From Rhodobacteraceae bacterium F11138 (GTDB taxonomy: Bacteria > Pseudomonadota > Alphaproteobacteria > Rhodobacterales > Rhodobacteraceae): DNA of 64,000 nucleotides. This document shows, one piece after another, positions 40,315 to 49,481 of the stretch. The stretch is taken from NCBI GenBank assembly GCA_016521575.1, contig JAEKDP010000002.1, forward strand, positions 1-64,000, written 5' to 3'. The notes below the pieces were generated by a model. That model saw nothing but the letters and a program-made list of their open reading frames with translations, had not been told where the DNA came from and did no database searches. The position numbers were made by a program, and so were the translations under genes. The first letter of the stretch is position 1. Every line of letters starts with the position of its first letter.

Positions 40315-41727
40315 CTATTTGTCCATCGACCGTCGCCAGTCCTTGAACGACTTGGCATCGAACCGCGTGGGTGCGTCCCCTGCCCCGACATCCGGTGCGT
40401 TCTGGAATTGCCGCGCATAATTGGTCGCATCTTCGGGGGGTTCGATGCCCATGGCGGTCAGCAGGGTTCCTGTCGCGGCCAGCAGGCGGTAGCGAATATA
40501 GGTTTCCAGCGACCGGGCATTTTCCAGATTGACCTGCGCCTGAAACAGCGCGTTCTGCGTATTCAGAATATCCAGCAACGAGCGGGACCCGACGGTGTAT
40601 TCCTCTTCGTATGTATTGCGCAGTTCCAGCGAAAGCTGTGCCTGACTGGCCAATGTCGAGACGCGCCGCTGCGCGGCCTGCCAATCGGCCCATGTGTCGC
40701 GCACCTCGCGTTCCACCAGACGGGTCTGGTGCAACAGGGTGGCACGGCTTTCGCTGATCCTGCGGATCTGTTCCTGGCGCGCGGCACGCTTGCGGTCGCC
40801 CTGGAATTCGTAACGCAGCACGACACCCACTTCGGCATCCGAAACCCGTCCCTCGTAGCCTCCCAGGTCCTCACCTGCGGTGACTTCCGCCTCCAGATGC
40901 AAAGTCGGTCCGCGATTGGCCTCGGCCACGCGCCAACGCGCTTCAGCCGATCCAACATCCGCCTGCGAAAAGCGGATTGTCGGGTTTTGCCGGCGCGCCA
41001 CGCTCAACGCCTGATCAAGCGAGCTGTGAACCGCCGCGGAAATGTTGGGCACCGCCCCCAGAGAGGTAGGTTCCGCACTGACGATCTGAACGAACTCGTT
41101 CTCGATGGTCTGGGCGTCAAGTTCAAAGTTGATCAGCGTATCCTGCGCGAACAGAACCCTCTCGCGGGCCTGCTGTACGTCACCCATCGGAATCGCGCCG
41201 CTGTCGAACGCATTGTCCAGACGGCCATAGACATCTTCATGATACTTCACGTTTTCCCGCGCCAGGTTCAGCATCGCTCGGGATCGGACCACATCCGCAT
41301 ACAGGCGCACCGCTTCAAGAGACAGGAACTCCGAGCGCTCCAACACCCGCAGCGCGGCGGCGTCAACGCGATAGGCCTGGCGTTCGATTTCGGATCGCAC
41401 CCGAAAACCGTCATACAATACCTGCGACACCCGCCCGGTGACGCGATAGCCCTCTATCGGGTCCGACGCAGACGACGCATCAATGGATCGGCTTCCGTCG
41501 TCATAGCTGGACCCGGCCCAGGCTTCCAATTCGAACTTCGGCATGCGAAAGGCGCGCGCCTGGTCCAGTTCGAATTCGATTGCCTGCTTGTTGGCTTCGG
41601 CGGCTTCGATTTCGGGATTGGTTTCCAGAACCGCCCGGATGGTGTCGTGCAAGGTCAGCGCCTGTGCTGGGCCGCTCAGAAAGACGGCGGCGATACCAAG
41701 AAGCGCAGGTGTAAGATGTCGTTTCAT
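40315..41727 (-). CDS. TolC-family outer membrane channel
   Basis: Outer-membrane efflux/secretion tunnel, 470 residues from ATG 41727 (MKRHLTPALLGIAAVFLSGPAQA, signal peptide). It contains the two homologous coiled-coil/beta repeats of TolC proteins (around residues 30-230 and 260-440). The block VNLENARSLETYIRYRLLAATG near the C-terminus is typical of type I secretion TolC/LapE proteins. It lies 4 bases before the ABC transporter, giving a full channel of three genes (tolC-ABC-hlyD). Confidence 0.92.
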   Translation of the reverse strand: MKRHLTPALLGIAAVFLSGPAQALTLHDTIRAVLETNPEIEAAEANKQAIEFELDQARAFRMPKFELEAWAGSSYDDGSRSIDASSASDPIEGYRVTGRVSQVLYDGFRVRSEIERQAYRVDAAALRVLERSEFLSLEAVRLYADVVRSRAMLNLARENVKYHEDVYGRLDNAFDSGAIPMGDVQQARERVLFAQDTLINFELDAQTIENEFVQIVSAEPTSLGAVPNISAAVHSSLDQALSVARRQNPTIRFSQADVGSAEARWRVAEANRGPTLHLEAEVTAGEDLGGYEGRVSDAEVGVVLRYEFQGDRKRAARQEQIRRISESRATLLHQTRLVEREVRDTWADWQAAQRRVSTLASQAQLSLELRNTYEEEYTVGSRSLLDILNTQNALFQAQVNLENARSLETYIRYRLLAATGTLLTAMGIEPPEDATNYARQFQNAPDVGAGDAPTRFDAKSFKDWRRSMDK

Positions 41728-41936
41728 GATACCTCTGAAAGCGCGAGTTGATCGGACATGCCTAACGTCTAAAGTGACTCGCGCCAAAGTGCAAAACGAG
41801 AGTAATCTTATCGCCGACAGAGTCTTCCGTGCCACAGGGTGGCCGCCCGTCCCGATGACCCCACGCCGACGGCTTTGCCCCCATTGGCCAGGACACCCAG
41901 CGATGCAGTCACCGTGCAGACCCTGGGGATTGAAGG

Positions 41937-42938
41937 TCAGGCTGGATGGACCCGCTCGTGATCTGCTGGTGCGGGGGACGGAATGTGCAAATAGCGGCTG
42001 CCGTCGACAAATTCAGTCATCGACATGGGCCAGATCGTTCCGGGCCAACGGATCTCCATTTCCAGTTTTCGGGGGCGATAGACGGCCGTGTAAAGCGTCC
42101 CGAATCCGACGGAAAACGCCGTCGAATACAGCGGCGGTTTCAGGAATGTTTCGATGAATTTCTCTTGCGGGTCACGATGCAGGGTCAACCGTTGCAGCAA
42201 GAAACGTTCGCGTTCCACAGTGGCCGTGAAACGCGCATGGCTGATCCATTCGACGGCTTCCTGATGGTTGGTCGCAACGGCGGCATGGGTCATGACCGCA
42301 GGGCGATCCGGGGCCATCATCGCGGTCAGGTAGTTTCGTTTGCGGTCCAGCACCGTGACGTTATAGCTCATGTGGGTCGGCAGCCGCGCAAGGGCTGCGC
42401 CCGCTTCCGCGGTGGTGGTGCAGGTTTGCAGCACATAGCGCAGGATCAGCGGCACGCCGAACCCTTCGCCGACCACCCGCCGTCCCCCGAACGTCAGCGA
42501 AAGCGCCAGGCCGGCATCATTCATGCCATCCACCAGCCCCCACAGCCCGTCGCTGACCCCGATCACGCGACGGCCCTGCCAATTGGTGTTCAGGATCAGG
42601 CTGTCGAACGCATGGGGATTGTAGTCATAGTTGCGCACCAGCACCGGTTCCTTGCCGGTCCAGATGGCTTGTGAACACCCCGACAGGTAAGGCGGCGGAC
42701 AGTGAAAGCTGAGAAAGCGCGCGGCCTGATCGCCGCCTCCGGCCAGATCGCAAAGCTGATCGTACAGCGGCACGATCTCGGGCATGTGACGTTCCAGCGC
42801 GCGGCGGCTTTCCAGATAGGGCGCGCGCATGCCTTCACCCTCACTCAACCACCATTTGCGATAGTCGGGCCAGTATTCCTGAAACAAGCCGGCCCATTTC
42901 GGGCCGGGCGTGTCTTCTTTCAGGGCACGCCAGAGCAT
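41937..42938 (-). CDS. C45-family NTN acyltransferase/hydrolase
   Basis: Resembles the acyl-CoA:6-aminopenicillanic acid acyltransferase (peptidase C45) family of N-terminal-nucleophile enzymes, which mature by self-cleavage before a Cys and make or break amides. 333 residues from ATG 42938; GGAGG lies ten bases upstream. The cleavage/nucleophile site is C88 in YLSGCSQAIWTG, followed by the family's RNYDYNP. SDGLWGLVDGMNDAGLALSL is also typical. It is the last gene of a four-gene operon and starts 17 bases after the ATP-grasp gene stop. Acyl or aminoacyl-amide substrate unknown. Confidence 0.8.
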   Translation of the reverse strand: MLWRALKEDTPGPKWAGLFQEYWPDYRKWWLSEGEGMRAPYLESRRALERHMPEIVPLYDQLCDLAGGGDQAARFLSFHCPPPYLSGCSQAIWTGKEPVLVRNYDYNPHAFDSLILNTNWQGRRVIGVSDGLWGLVDGMNDAGLALSLTFGGRRVVGEGFGVPLILRYVLQTCTTTAEAGAALARLPTHMSYNVTVLDRKRNYLTAMMAPDRPAVMTHAAVATNHQEAVEWISHARFTATVERERFLLQRLTLHRDPQEKFIETFLKPPLYSTAFSVGFGTLYTAVYRPRKLEMEIRWPGTIWPMSMTEFVDGSRYLHIPSPAPADHERVHPA

Positions 42939-42954
42939 GGCCGTGATGCCTCCG

Positions 42955-44415
42955 TCACATGATCTTGAAAGCCGGATCGGCAAAAGCAGGACCCGCTTCG
43001 GCGACCGGCAACGGCTTGGCCGACACGCATTGCTTGATCCCGTGGATCCATTTCTTGGCCCGTTCGTTCAACTGGAAGCCCTTTGTCATCGACCGGCCCC
43101 GCGTGACCAGAATGCCGATATCCGCGCCCTCATAGCGATAATCGCCCGGTTGCAGGATGCGCAGGAAGAAGGCTTCGTTTTCGCTTTCGACCGCACGGCG
43201 GTGATAGTCAAAACGATCAAAGACCACCCGTCCGTCTTCGAGCATGCGATAGATCCCCGTTTCCGGAGCGTCGGTGCAGATGTCGACGCTGTCATCGGTA
43301 TGCTTGATCACCATCTGGGACCAGCTGTCGATCATATCGGGATTGGCCCAGCGTGCGTTCAGCTCGTCGACGTCCAGATTGAACTTCTTGCGGCTGAATT
43401 CCAGCAGATGAAACAGGAACAACGGCGCATCCGCATGCGCAAACGCGGCATGGTTGGTCATTGAACTGGCCCCGGTGATACGCGGGTTCAGCTCGCCCAG
43501 CCAAAGTTCGCCGGTCTTCTTGTCGATCAGGAAATCCAGTTCGAAATACCCGCGATAGCCCTCCTTTCGCAGCTGTTCACCGAATTTGAAGGTCAGATCG
43601 CGTGCCTGGTTGCGCACCTTGGGCGGAAAGGCCGTCGACAGGATTTCATTGCCGCACCAGCCCCCGCGATAGGGGGTCAGTTCCTTGAAACCGACCAATT
43701 CGGTCATCAGCGGGCCGACGATCGTGCCTTCCTTGGTGGCGCAGGCCTCGATCGCCGAACCACGGCAATCGATCCGCTTCATGATCTTGATTTCGCCCTC
43801 GCCTATGATTTCATGTTCGTGTCGGCGAAAATCGGCTTCGGACTTGATGAAGAACGTGGTGTGGCCGCTATCGCCGAACGCCGATTGCAGCACCAGATCG
43901 TTCCCGATCCCCGCCTTTTCACAGGTCTTTTGCAGATCCTCATAGGATTTGACTTCGGCCAGCACATTGGGGACCGAAGGCACCCCGGCCTTGTTGCCGA
44001 TGCGCACGGTTTCGATCTTGTTGTCCATCTTGGTGCGCAGCTTGGCCTTGGGAAACCAGACCTCGGCGCCCAGTTCCTTGGACAGGCGTTCGGTTTCCTC
44101 ATCGAACATCAGGAACACGAACTTGGGCTTGCCCCCGCGCCGCTTGATGAAATCGATCACCTCTTTGTGCTGCAGCAGATAGTTGTTGATGTCCTCGATG
44201 CTCTGGAACTCGGCATGAGGCTGCTCGCTGGGGCAGAACACGTTTGGATGTTTGCCGCCATAACAGTCGATATAGCAGATGTATTTGAAGTTGCGCACCC
44301 ATTCATCCAGCCCCAACAGGTTGAAATTGGTCGCGGAAATGAAATATATCGGATCCTCGTTGCGGTGAAAGAACCGGCGGATTTCCGAAATATTGTTCAG
44401 GATCTTCGTGGCCAT
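42955..44415 (-). CDS. ATP-grasp ligase, unknown substrate
   Basis: 486 residues. The ATP-grasp core lies between about 100 and 340, with substrate/ATP residues in LVLQSAFGDSGHTTFFIKSE, IKIMKRIDCRGSA and the metal-binding GYFELDFLIDKKTGELWLGELNPRITGASS. Biotin carboxylase-type annotations are common for such proteins, but there is no biotin carboxyl carrier. It is more likely to join a carboxylate to an amine via an acyl phosphate. It sits 14 bases after the decarboxylase gene, whose amine product is a natural candidate substrate (inference). Confidence 0.8.
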   Translation of the reverse strand: MATKILNNISEIRRFFHRNEDPIYFISATNFNLLGLDEWVRNFKYICYIDCYGGKHPNVFCPSEQPHAEFQSIEDINNYLLQHKEVIDFIKRRGGKPKFVFLMFDEETERLSKELGAEVWFPKAKLRTKMDNKIETVRIGNKAGVPSVPNVLAEVKSYEDLQKTCEKAGIGNDLVLQSAFGDSGHTTFFIKSEADFRRHEHEIIGEGEIKIMKRIDCRGSAIEACATKEGTIVGPLMTELVGFKELTPYRGGWCGNEILSTAFPPKVRNQARDLTFKFGEQLRKEGYRGYFELDFLIDKKTGELWLGELNPRITGASSMTNHAAFAHADAPLFLFHLLEFSRKKFNLDVDELNARWANPDMIDSWSQMVIKHTDDSVDICTDAPETGIYRMLEDGRVVFDRFDYHRRAVESENEAFFLRILQPGDYRYEGADIGILVTRGRSMTKGFQLNERAKKWIHGIKQCVSAKPLPVAEAGPAFADPAFKIM

Positions 44416-44429
44416 GATATTTTCCCTGT

Positions 44430-47168
44430 TTATTCAGCTGCTGTCTTGAGCTTGATTTGCGCGTGTTTTTCCAGCGCGTCTTGTGTAAATACCCGCAGCC
44501 CCAGGTCCGCGCGGTATCCGTGGATTTCATTGACATCCAGCGCCAGCATGAAGGCGAGTATTTCCTGGCTGACGACCTGCCCCGGCACCAGGATCGGAAA
44601 CCCCGGCGGATAGGGAATGATGAAGCTGGCCGAGACCACCTCCTGCCCCGCGTCCAGTGCCCGTTTCAGCGAGCCGTCCAGTTCCAGGTAATCGCAGTTC
44701 TCTTCTTCATAGCTGAGAAAGAAGGCCGAGCGGATGTCACCCTCGACCGTGCCCAGATCGGTCCGGAACGCATCGTGGAACCGGCTGAAGTCAGGCAGCG
44801 GCGGCAAGTCTTCCATCAGGTTCCTGACGCGGCGATCAAACGACAGGCGTTCCATCTTGCTGGCGTCATCCAACAGTTCATCCAGCCCCTTGGCGATCTC
44901 GACCAGAACCTCGATCAGATAGGCGACACTGGACCGGGTGGTGCCGATATTGGTCATGAACAGAACGGTGTTGCGGGATGTCTTGTTGATCTGGATGCCG
45001 TATTTGTCCATCAGCACATTGGTCTTGAACGTATCCCCGTCCCAACCGGTGCCCCCCACGGCCAGCGTGACGCGGGTGGCATCCAAGACGAATTCGTCCT
45101 TTTCCCAGCAATCCCAGATATCGGTCCAGCCCTGTTCGACATCATAATAGCTGCTCACGCCGCTTTCGCGATGCTGTTCGGGTATCATGTCGCCTGCCGA
45201 CAACACCTTGAAATACTTGCTCAACAACGGGTGCGATGCAATCGAGCGGCGCATCGACATCGCCGCTTCGACCTGGCGCTGCACGAACTCGAAACCTTCC
45301 AGTTCCACCTGTCGCCTTCCCACGTCCAGGCTGGCGATGATCTGATAGTTCGGTGAGGTCGAGGTATGGGTCATATAGGCTTCGTGGAAGCTTTGCTCGA
45401 CCTCGCCCTTGAAGTCCTGATCGTTGACATGGATCATCGAACCCTGCCGCAACGACGTCAGCGTCTTGTGGGTGGATTGCGTCGCATAGACCCGCACGCG
45501 CGCGGTCGGCGGTGGGATCAGACGGGTCGCCAGCAGCTTATCGTCATCCGCGCCCTCAAGTTCCTTCTGCTGCGCCTCATAGGCTTCGCGATGGGCGTCG
45601 CCGCGGAACTTTTCGCGCAGGGTGGCGGCCACATTCATCGCCGTGCGCTGACGATAGGTCGGGGCGAACCGGGCAAAGGCGAACCATGCTTCATCCCAAA
45701 GAAAGATCAGGTCCGGCTTGATCGCCAGACATTCTTCCATGACACGTTCAACGTTGTAGACGATGCCGTCAAACGTGCAGTTGGTCAAAAGCAGCATGCG
45801 CACGCGATCAAGCTTGCCCGCCGCCTTGAGGGTCAGCAGTTGATGCTTGATCTCGCGCAGCGGCACCGCACCGTACATCGAGTATTCATTCAGCGGATAA
45901 CTGTCCAGATACACCACCTGCGCCCCGGCCAGCACCATGCCGTAGTGGTGCGATTTGTGGCAATCGCGGTCGACCAAAACGATGTCCCCGGGACTGACCA
46001 GCGCCTGAACCACGATCTTGTTGCAGGTCGAGGTGCCATTGGTGGCAAAGAAGGTCTGTTTGCTGCCAAAGGCGCGGCTGGCCAGTTCCTGCGCCCGCTT
46101 GATCGGGCCGTGTGGTTCCAGCAGCGAATCCAGCCCGCCCGAGGTGGCCGAGGTTTCCGCGAGAAAGATGTTGGGCCCGTAGAACGCCCCCATATCCTGA
46201 ATCCAATGGCTGCGGCTGATCGATTTTCCGCGGCTGATCGGCATGGCATGAAACACGCCGGTGGGCTGTTTCGAATATTCGACCAGCGCGGTGAAAAACG
46301 GTGTCTTGAACCGGGACTGCACGCCGCGCAGGATGTTCAGATGCAGTTCCAGGAAGTCCTCCTGATTATAGAACACCCGCCGACAGATTCCCAAATCCAG
46401 CCCCGCGATCTCTTCGACCGAGCGTTCGGTGATCAGATAGGCGTCCAGTTCCGGGCGCACCCTGTCGATCAGACGGCAGAGTTCCGGGCCGTAATCTTCG
46501 GTCTGCAGGGTTTCCAGCTGCTTCATCCCGCCCGCCCGCGCCAGATAGCGAGTCAGCAGTTGCAGGCTCATATTGGAATGCAGCCTCAGCCCCGGACGCA
46601 CGACAATGGCCTGAATATTATGGTTGAACAGCACCGCGATCAGCGCGTCCTCAAGGCTGGGCACGACCAGCGCCTCATAGGTGAACGGATCTTCGGGACG
46701 CCGCATCCGCGTCATGTTCGATTTGAGCCAACGTTCCTGTTGTTCATTCACGTCATCGACGATCAGAACCTCGAAATAGGGTTTGCTCATCGCCCGCGCT
46801 TCGGGCGACAGCTGGGCTTCGTCGTCATGTTCTTCGCTGTCGACGCTGTCCCGTTCCAGCGGGATATGCCGACGCCGGTATGCACCGGTCGTCAGCGCAC
46901 GGGTCACCCGGCTGACCGAAAACGCCAGGTCGTCAAAAGTCCCGTGTTCGAACTGTCTGCGCATGTGATCGAAGGCCGCCATGCCCGGAAAGGCCCAATA
47001 GGGTTCGATCAGCGCCAGCGAGGAAAACAGCTCTTCGGATTTCTTGCGCAGCGCGTTCAGCTTGCGCTCGTTTTTTTCCTTGGTCAAAGACGTGCTCACG
47101 TCGCGCAGCGCGCTCCAGCGATCTGACCTGAGTTGAATCGCGGAATAGTAATCGTTTACTGAGTGCAT
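44430..47168 (-). CDS. Large Orn/Lys/Arg-type PLP decarboxylase
   Basis: 912 residues from ATG 47168, longer than E. coli ADC/LDC (about 715-755). Order: a helical N-terminal extension (about 1-130) with no known motif, a receiver-like wing domain (FEVLIVDDVNEQQERW, about 135-230), the PLP fold with SHHYGMVLAGAQVVYLDSY and the Schiff-base Lys in YATQSTHKTLTSLRQG, and a C-terminal domain. A TAGRT-type substrate specificity is not readable by eye; arginine, lysine or ornithine are all possible. The product would be agmatine, cadaverine or putrescine. It is second in the operon, 71 bases after the carbon-nitrogen hydrolase. Confidence 0.88.
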   Translation of the reverse strand: MHSVNDYYSAIQLRSDRWSALRDVSTSLTKEKNERKLNALRKKSEELFSSLALIEPYWAFPGMAAFDHMRRQFEHGTFDDLAFSVSRVTRALTTGAYRRRHIPLERDSVDSEEHDDEAQLSPEARAMSKPYFEVLIVDDVNEQQERWLKSNMTRMRRPEDPFTYEALVVPSLEDALIAVLFNHNIQAIVVRPGLRLHSNMSLQLLTRYLARAGGMKQLETLQTEDYGPELCRLIDRVRPELDAYLITERSVEEIAGLDLGICRRVFYNQEDFLELHLNILRGVQSRFKTPFFTALVEYSKQPTGVFHAMPISRGKSISRSHWIQDMGAFYGPNIFLAETSATSGGLDSLLEPHGPIKRAQELASRAFGSKQTFFATNGTSTCNKIVVQALVSPGDIVLVDRDCHKSHHYGMVLAGAQVVYLDSYPLNEYSMYGAVPLREIKHQLLTLKAAGKLDRVRMLLLTNCTFDGIVYNVERVMEECLAIKPDLIFLWDEAWFAFARFAPTYRQRTAMNVAATLREKFRGDAHREAYEAQQKELEGADDDKLLATRLIPPPTARVRVYATQSTHKTLTSLRQGSMIHVNDQDFKGEVEQSFHEAYMTHTSTSPNYQIIASLDVGRRQVELEGFEFVQRQVEAAMSMRRSIASHPLLSKYFKVLSAGDMIPEQHRESGVSSYYDVEQGWTDIWDCWEKDEFVLDATRVTLAVGGTGWDGDTFKTNVLMDKYGIQINKTSRNTVLFMTNIGTTRSSVAYLIEVLVEIAKGLDELLDDASKMERLSFDRRVRNLMEDLPPLPDFSRFHDAFRTDLGTVEGDIRSAFFLSYEEENCDYLELDGSLKRALDAGQEVVSASFIIPYPPGFPILVPGQVVSQEILAFMLALDVNEIHGYRADLGLRVFTQDALEKHAQIKLKTAAE

Positions 47169-47239
47169 CAGTCGGCCTCCCTGTTCGGGAGTGTCCGACC
47201 GATTCCCCATAATTGCAACCAGTTCGCTGCAACAGCGAT

Positions 47240-48211
47240 CTAGCCGGTGGAAGATTCTTTTGTAATTTCCTGTGTTTCCAACCCCTTGGAAAAAGGCGTG
47301 TTGTCCGACTGCTCGGCGGTGAGGTTTGGAACCTCGACATGCAACCCGGCCCGGGTGCCCTGATGCTGCATCTCAAGCGGCCCGAGTGTCGTCAGATACG
47401 CATCCGTACCGCTGTCGCGGTCATAGACCGGGAAATCCGTGGAGCGGTCGCGAAAGCTTTTGAGAACCTGTCCCAGACCCTTCATGCCGGTTTCGCGCTG
47501 GCGCCGCACCACGTCCAGATCTATTTCGATCGGGAACATGTCTTCCTGCCCGGCCGATTGATGCAGGACAACCGATGTGGGGTCGACAACGCAGGATTTG
47601 CCCACTCCGCCTGCACCCAATCCGTTGACATCGAACACATAGCACTGGAACTGTGCCGCGGTTGCCCGGGCAATCGCCAATTCCGCATCGCGATCGGTGG
47701 TGCCTGTCAGGACCGGGTGCAACAACACCTCGACCCCCTGGCTGGTCAGCTGCCGGGTGGTTTCGGGGAACCACATATCATAGCAGATCGACAGGCCGAA
47801 CCGGCCGACCTCGGGCACGTCGAAAACACAGAATTCAGTGCCCGCCTCGACATCGACCTCATACGGGCGGAACGGGAACATCTTGTTATAGCGGGTCACG
47901 ATCTCGCCCTGCGGATTGATCACGACCGATGTGTTGCGAACCAGACCATCCTCGCCCTTGATGAACATCGAGCCCGGAATCAGCCAGACCTTGTGGCGGT
48001 GCGCGGCCTGGCAGAAGCGCGTGATCGCCTCGTTCTGCGCGGGCTGGGCAAAGCGGTGCAAGGGGCCATAGGGTGCGAGTTCACTGAACAGAACCATCTG
48101 CGTCCAGGGAAAGCGCGCCATGAGAATGTCCAATCTCTGGATCATGCCTTCGACATTGGAATGAAGAGCGCCGACATGCATCTGCACACCAGCGATTGCA
48201 AAGGGGGTCAT
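47240..48211 (-). CDS. Carbon-nitrogen hydrolase (nitrilase superfamily)
   Basis: 323 residues from ATG 48211, with GGAG upstream. The catalytic triad is visible: Glu in LFSELAPYG, Lys in TRYNKMFPF, Cys in LSICYDMWFPE. The superfamily includes N-carbamoylputrescine amidase and other amidases, which would fit a polyamine or agmatine pathway. The GVEVLLHPVLTGTTDRD region is not a perfect AguB match, so the amide substrate is open. It is first in the four-gene operon running to the C45 gene. Confidence 0.85.
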   Translation of the reverse strand: MTPFAIAGVQMHVGALHSNVEGMIQRLDILMARFPWTQMVLFSELAPYGPLHRFAQPAQNEAITRFCQAAHRHKVWLIPGSMFIKGEDGLVRNTSVVINPQGEIVTRYNKMFPFRPYEVDVEAGTEFCVFDVPEVGRFGLSICYDMWFPETTRQLTSQGVEVLLHPVLTGTTDRDAELAIARATAAQFQCYVFDVNGLGAGGVGKSCVVDPTSVVLHQSAGQEDMFPIEIDLDVVRRQRETGMKGLGQVLKSFRDRSTDFPVYDRDSGTDAYLTTLGPLEMQHQGTRAGLHVEVPNLTAEQSDNTPFSKGLETQEITKESSTG

Positions 48212-48409
48212 GTGCCTGTTCTCCGTAAACACCCAGGCCTTGCGCGACGCAACGGATGGGAAAGTTGTCTGGACCGCTTCCTAGCGGTTCGTGGCCGGAA
48301 CCGAAACCACAGAACCGCATCTCGCACATAATTTGACGTCGCGGCGAAACATTCCGATGCGTCCAAACCACATCGCCGCCCCCAGCGCAGCGCCGCAAGA
48401 CCCGGAACG

Positions 48410-49471
48410 CTAGGCGCGTCGGCGGCGGCCACCGGATCGGCCACCGCGGCCGCGGCCTGCTTCGCCGGCCTTGGGTGGCAATTTGTTGGTGCGAATCCAT
48501 TCCGCCCCGTGCGGATCGTTGTCCGTCAGGAAATTGGCGGCGCGGATCGCTTCCATTTCCGAACCTGCGCGGGACTTGGTTGATCCCATGCCAAACAGCG
48601 TCACAAAGGTTTCATCGTCGATCCCCTCTGGCAGGATGATACCCGCCGCTTCGATCTCGGCCTTCTTTGCGGCGATCTTGCTTGGCGGGACCGGCAGTGC
48701 GACCGGGTTCATGATGGCGCTGGTCATTCCCGCCCCCATGGCCATTGGCAGAAACGCATTGTTGACCCCATGCCGGTTCGGCAAGCCGAAACTGATGTTC
48801 GACGCGCCGCATGTGGTGTTCACGCCCAGTTCTTCGCGCAGACGCCGCACCAGGGCAAAAACCTGCAGCCCGGCCGTCCCCATCGCGCCGATTGGCATCA
48901 CCAGCGGATCGACCACGATATCATGCGCCGGGATTCCGAAATCGGCCGCACGCTCGACGATTTTCTTGGCAACCGCAAAACGGACATCGGGGTCTTCCGA
49001 GATTCCGCTGTCATCATTGGAGATCGCCACCACCGGCACGTTGTATTTCTTGACCAGCGGCAGAATCCGTTCCAGCCGTTCTTCCTCGCCGGTAACCGAA
49101 TTCAGCAAGGGGCGTCCCTGGCATACCTCAAGTCCGGCCTCCAACGCTGCGGGAACCGAACTGTCAATACATAGAGGAACATCTACAAGCTCTTGTACAA
49201 GCTTCAGAATCTCAACCATAAGAGGTGGTTCAGTCTCGTTGGGATTGGGGTTGGAATTGTAAACAACCCCTGCGTTCACATCCAGCACCGTGGCGCCGGC
49301 CGCGACCTGCGCCAGCGCATCCTTCTCCACCGTCGAAAAGTCACCTGCTTCCAGTTCGGCAGCCAACTTCTTTCGCCCGGTCGGGTTTATCCGTTCGCCA
49401 ATGACGCAGAACGGTTGGTCAAAACCGATGATGGCTGTCTTGGTTTTGCTTTCGACGATGGTGCGGGTCAT
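48410..49471 (-). CDS. Methyl-THF:corrinoid methyltransferase-like protein
   Basis: Pterin-binding TIM-barrel methyltransferase, 353 residues from ATG 49471. It contains CVIGERINPTGRKKL, DVNAGVVYNSNPNPNETEPP, DSSVPAALEAGLEV and NDDSGISEDPDVR of the methyltetrahydrofolate:corrinoid class, which moves methyl between folate and a corrinoid protein. The C-terminal GRGRGGRSGGRRRRA is an unusual Arg/Gly-rich tail, perhaps binding nucleic acid or aiding solubility. It follows an MTHFR-like gene by 10 bases, so the pair forms a one-carbon module. Confidence 0.85.
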   Translation of the reverse strand: MTRTIVESKTKTAIIGFDQPFCVIGERINPTGRKKLAAELEAGDFSTVEKDALAQVAAGATVLDVNAGVVYNSNPNPNETEPPLMVEILKLVQELVDVPLCIDSSVPAALEAGLEVCQGRPLLNSVTGEEERLERILPLVKKYNVPVVAISNDDSGISEDPDVRFAVAKKIVERAADFGIPAHDIVVDPLVMPIGAMGTAGLQVFALVRRLREELGVNTTCGASNISFGLPNRHGVNNAFLPMAMGAGMTSAIMNPVALPVPPSKIAAKKAEIEAAGIILPEGIDDETFVTLFGMGSTKSRAGSEMEAIRAANFLTDNDPHGAEWIRTNKLPPKAGEAGRGRGGRSGGRRRRA

Positions 49472-49481
49472 GGACGTCCTT

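Noticed and set aside
45366-47126. 586-codon plus-strand frame opposite the decarboxylase gene
   Set aside because: Lies fully inside a clear PLP decarboxylase on the other strand; translated text has no recognisable motif.
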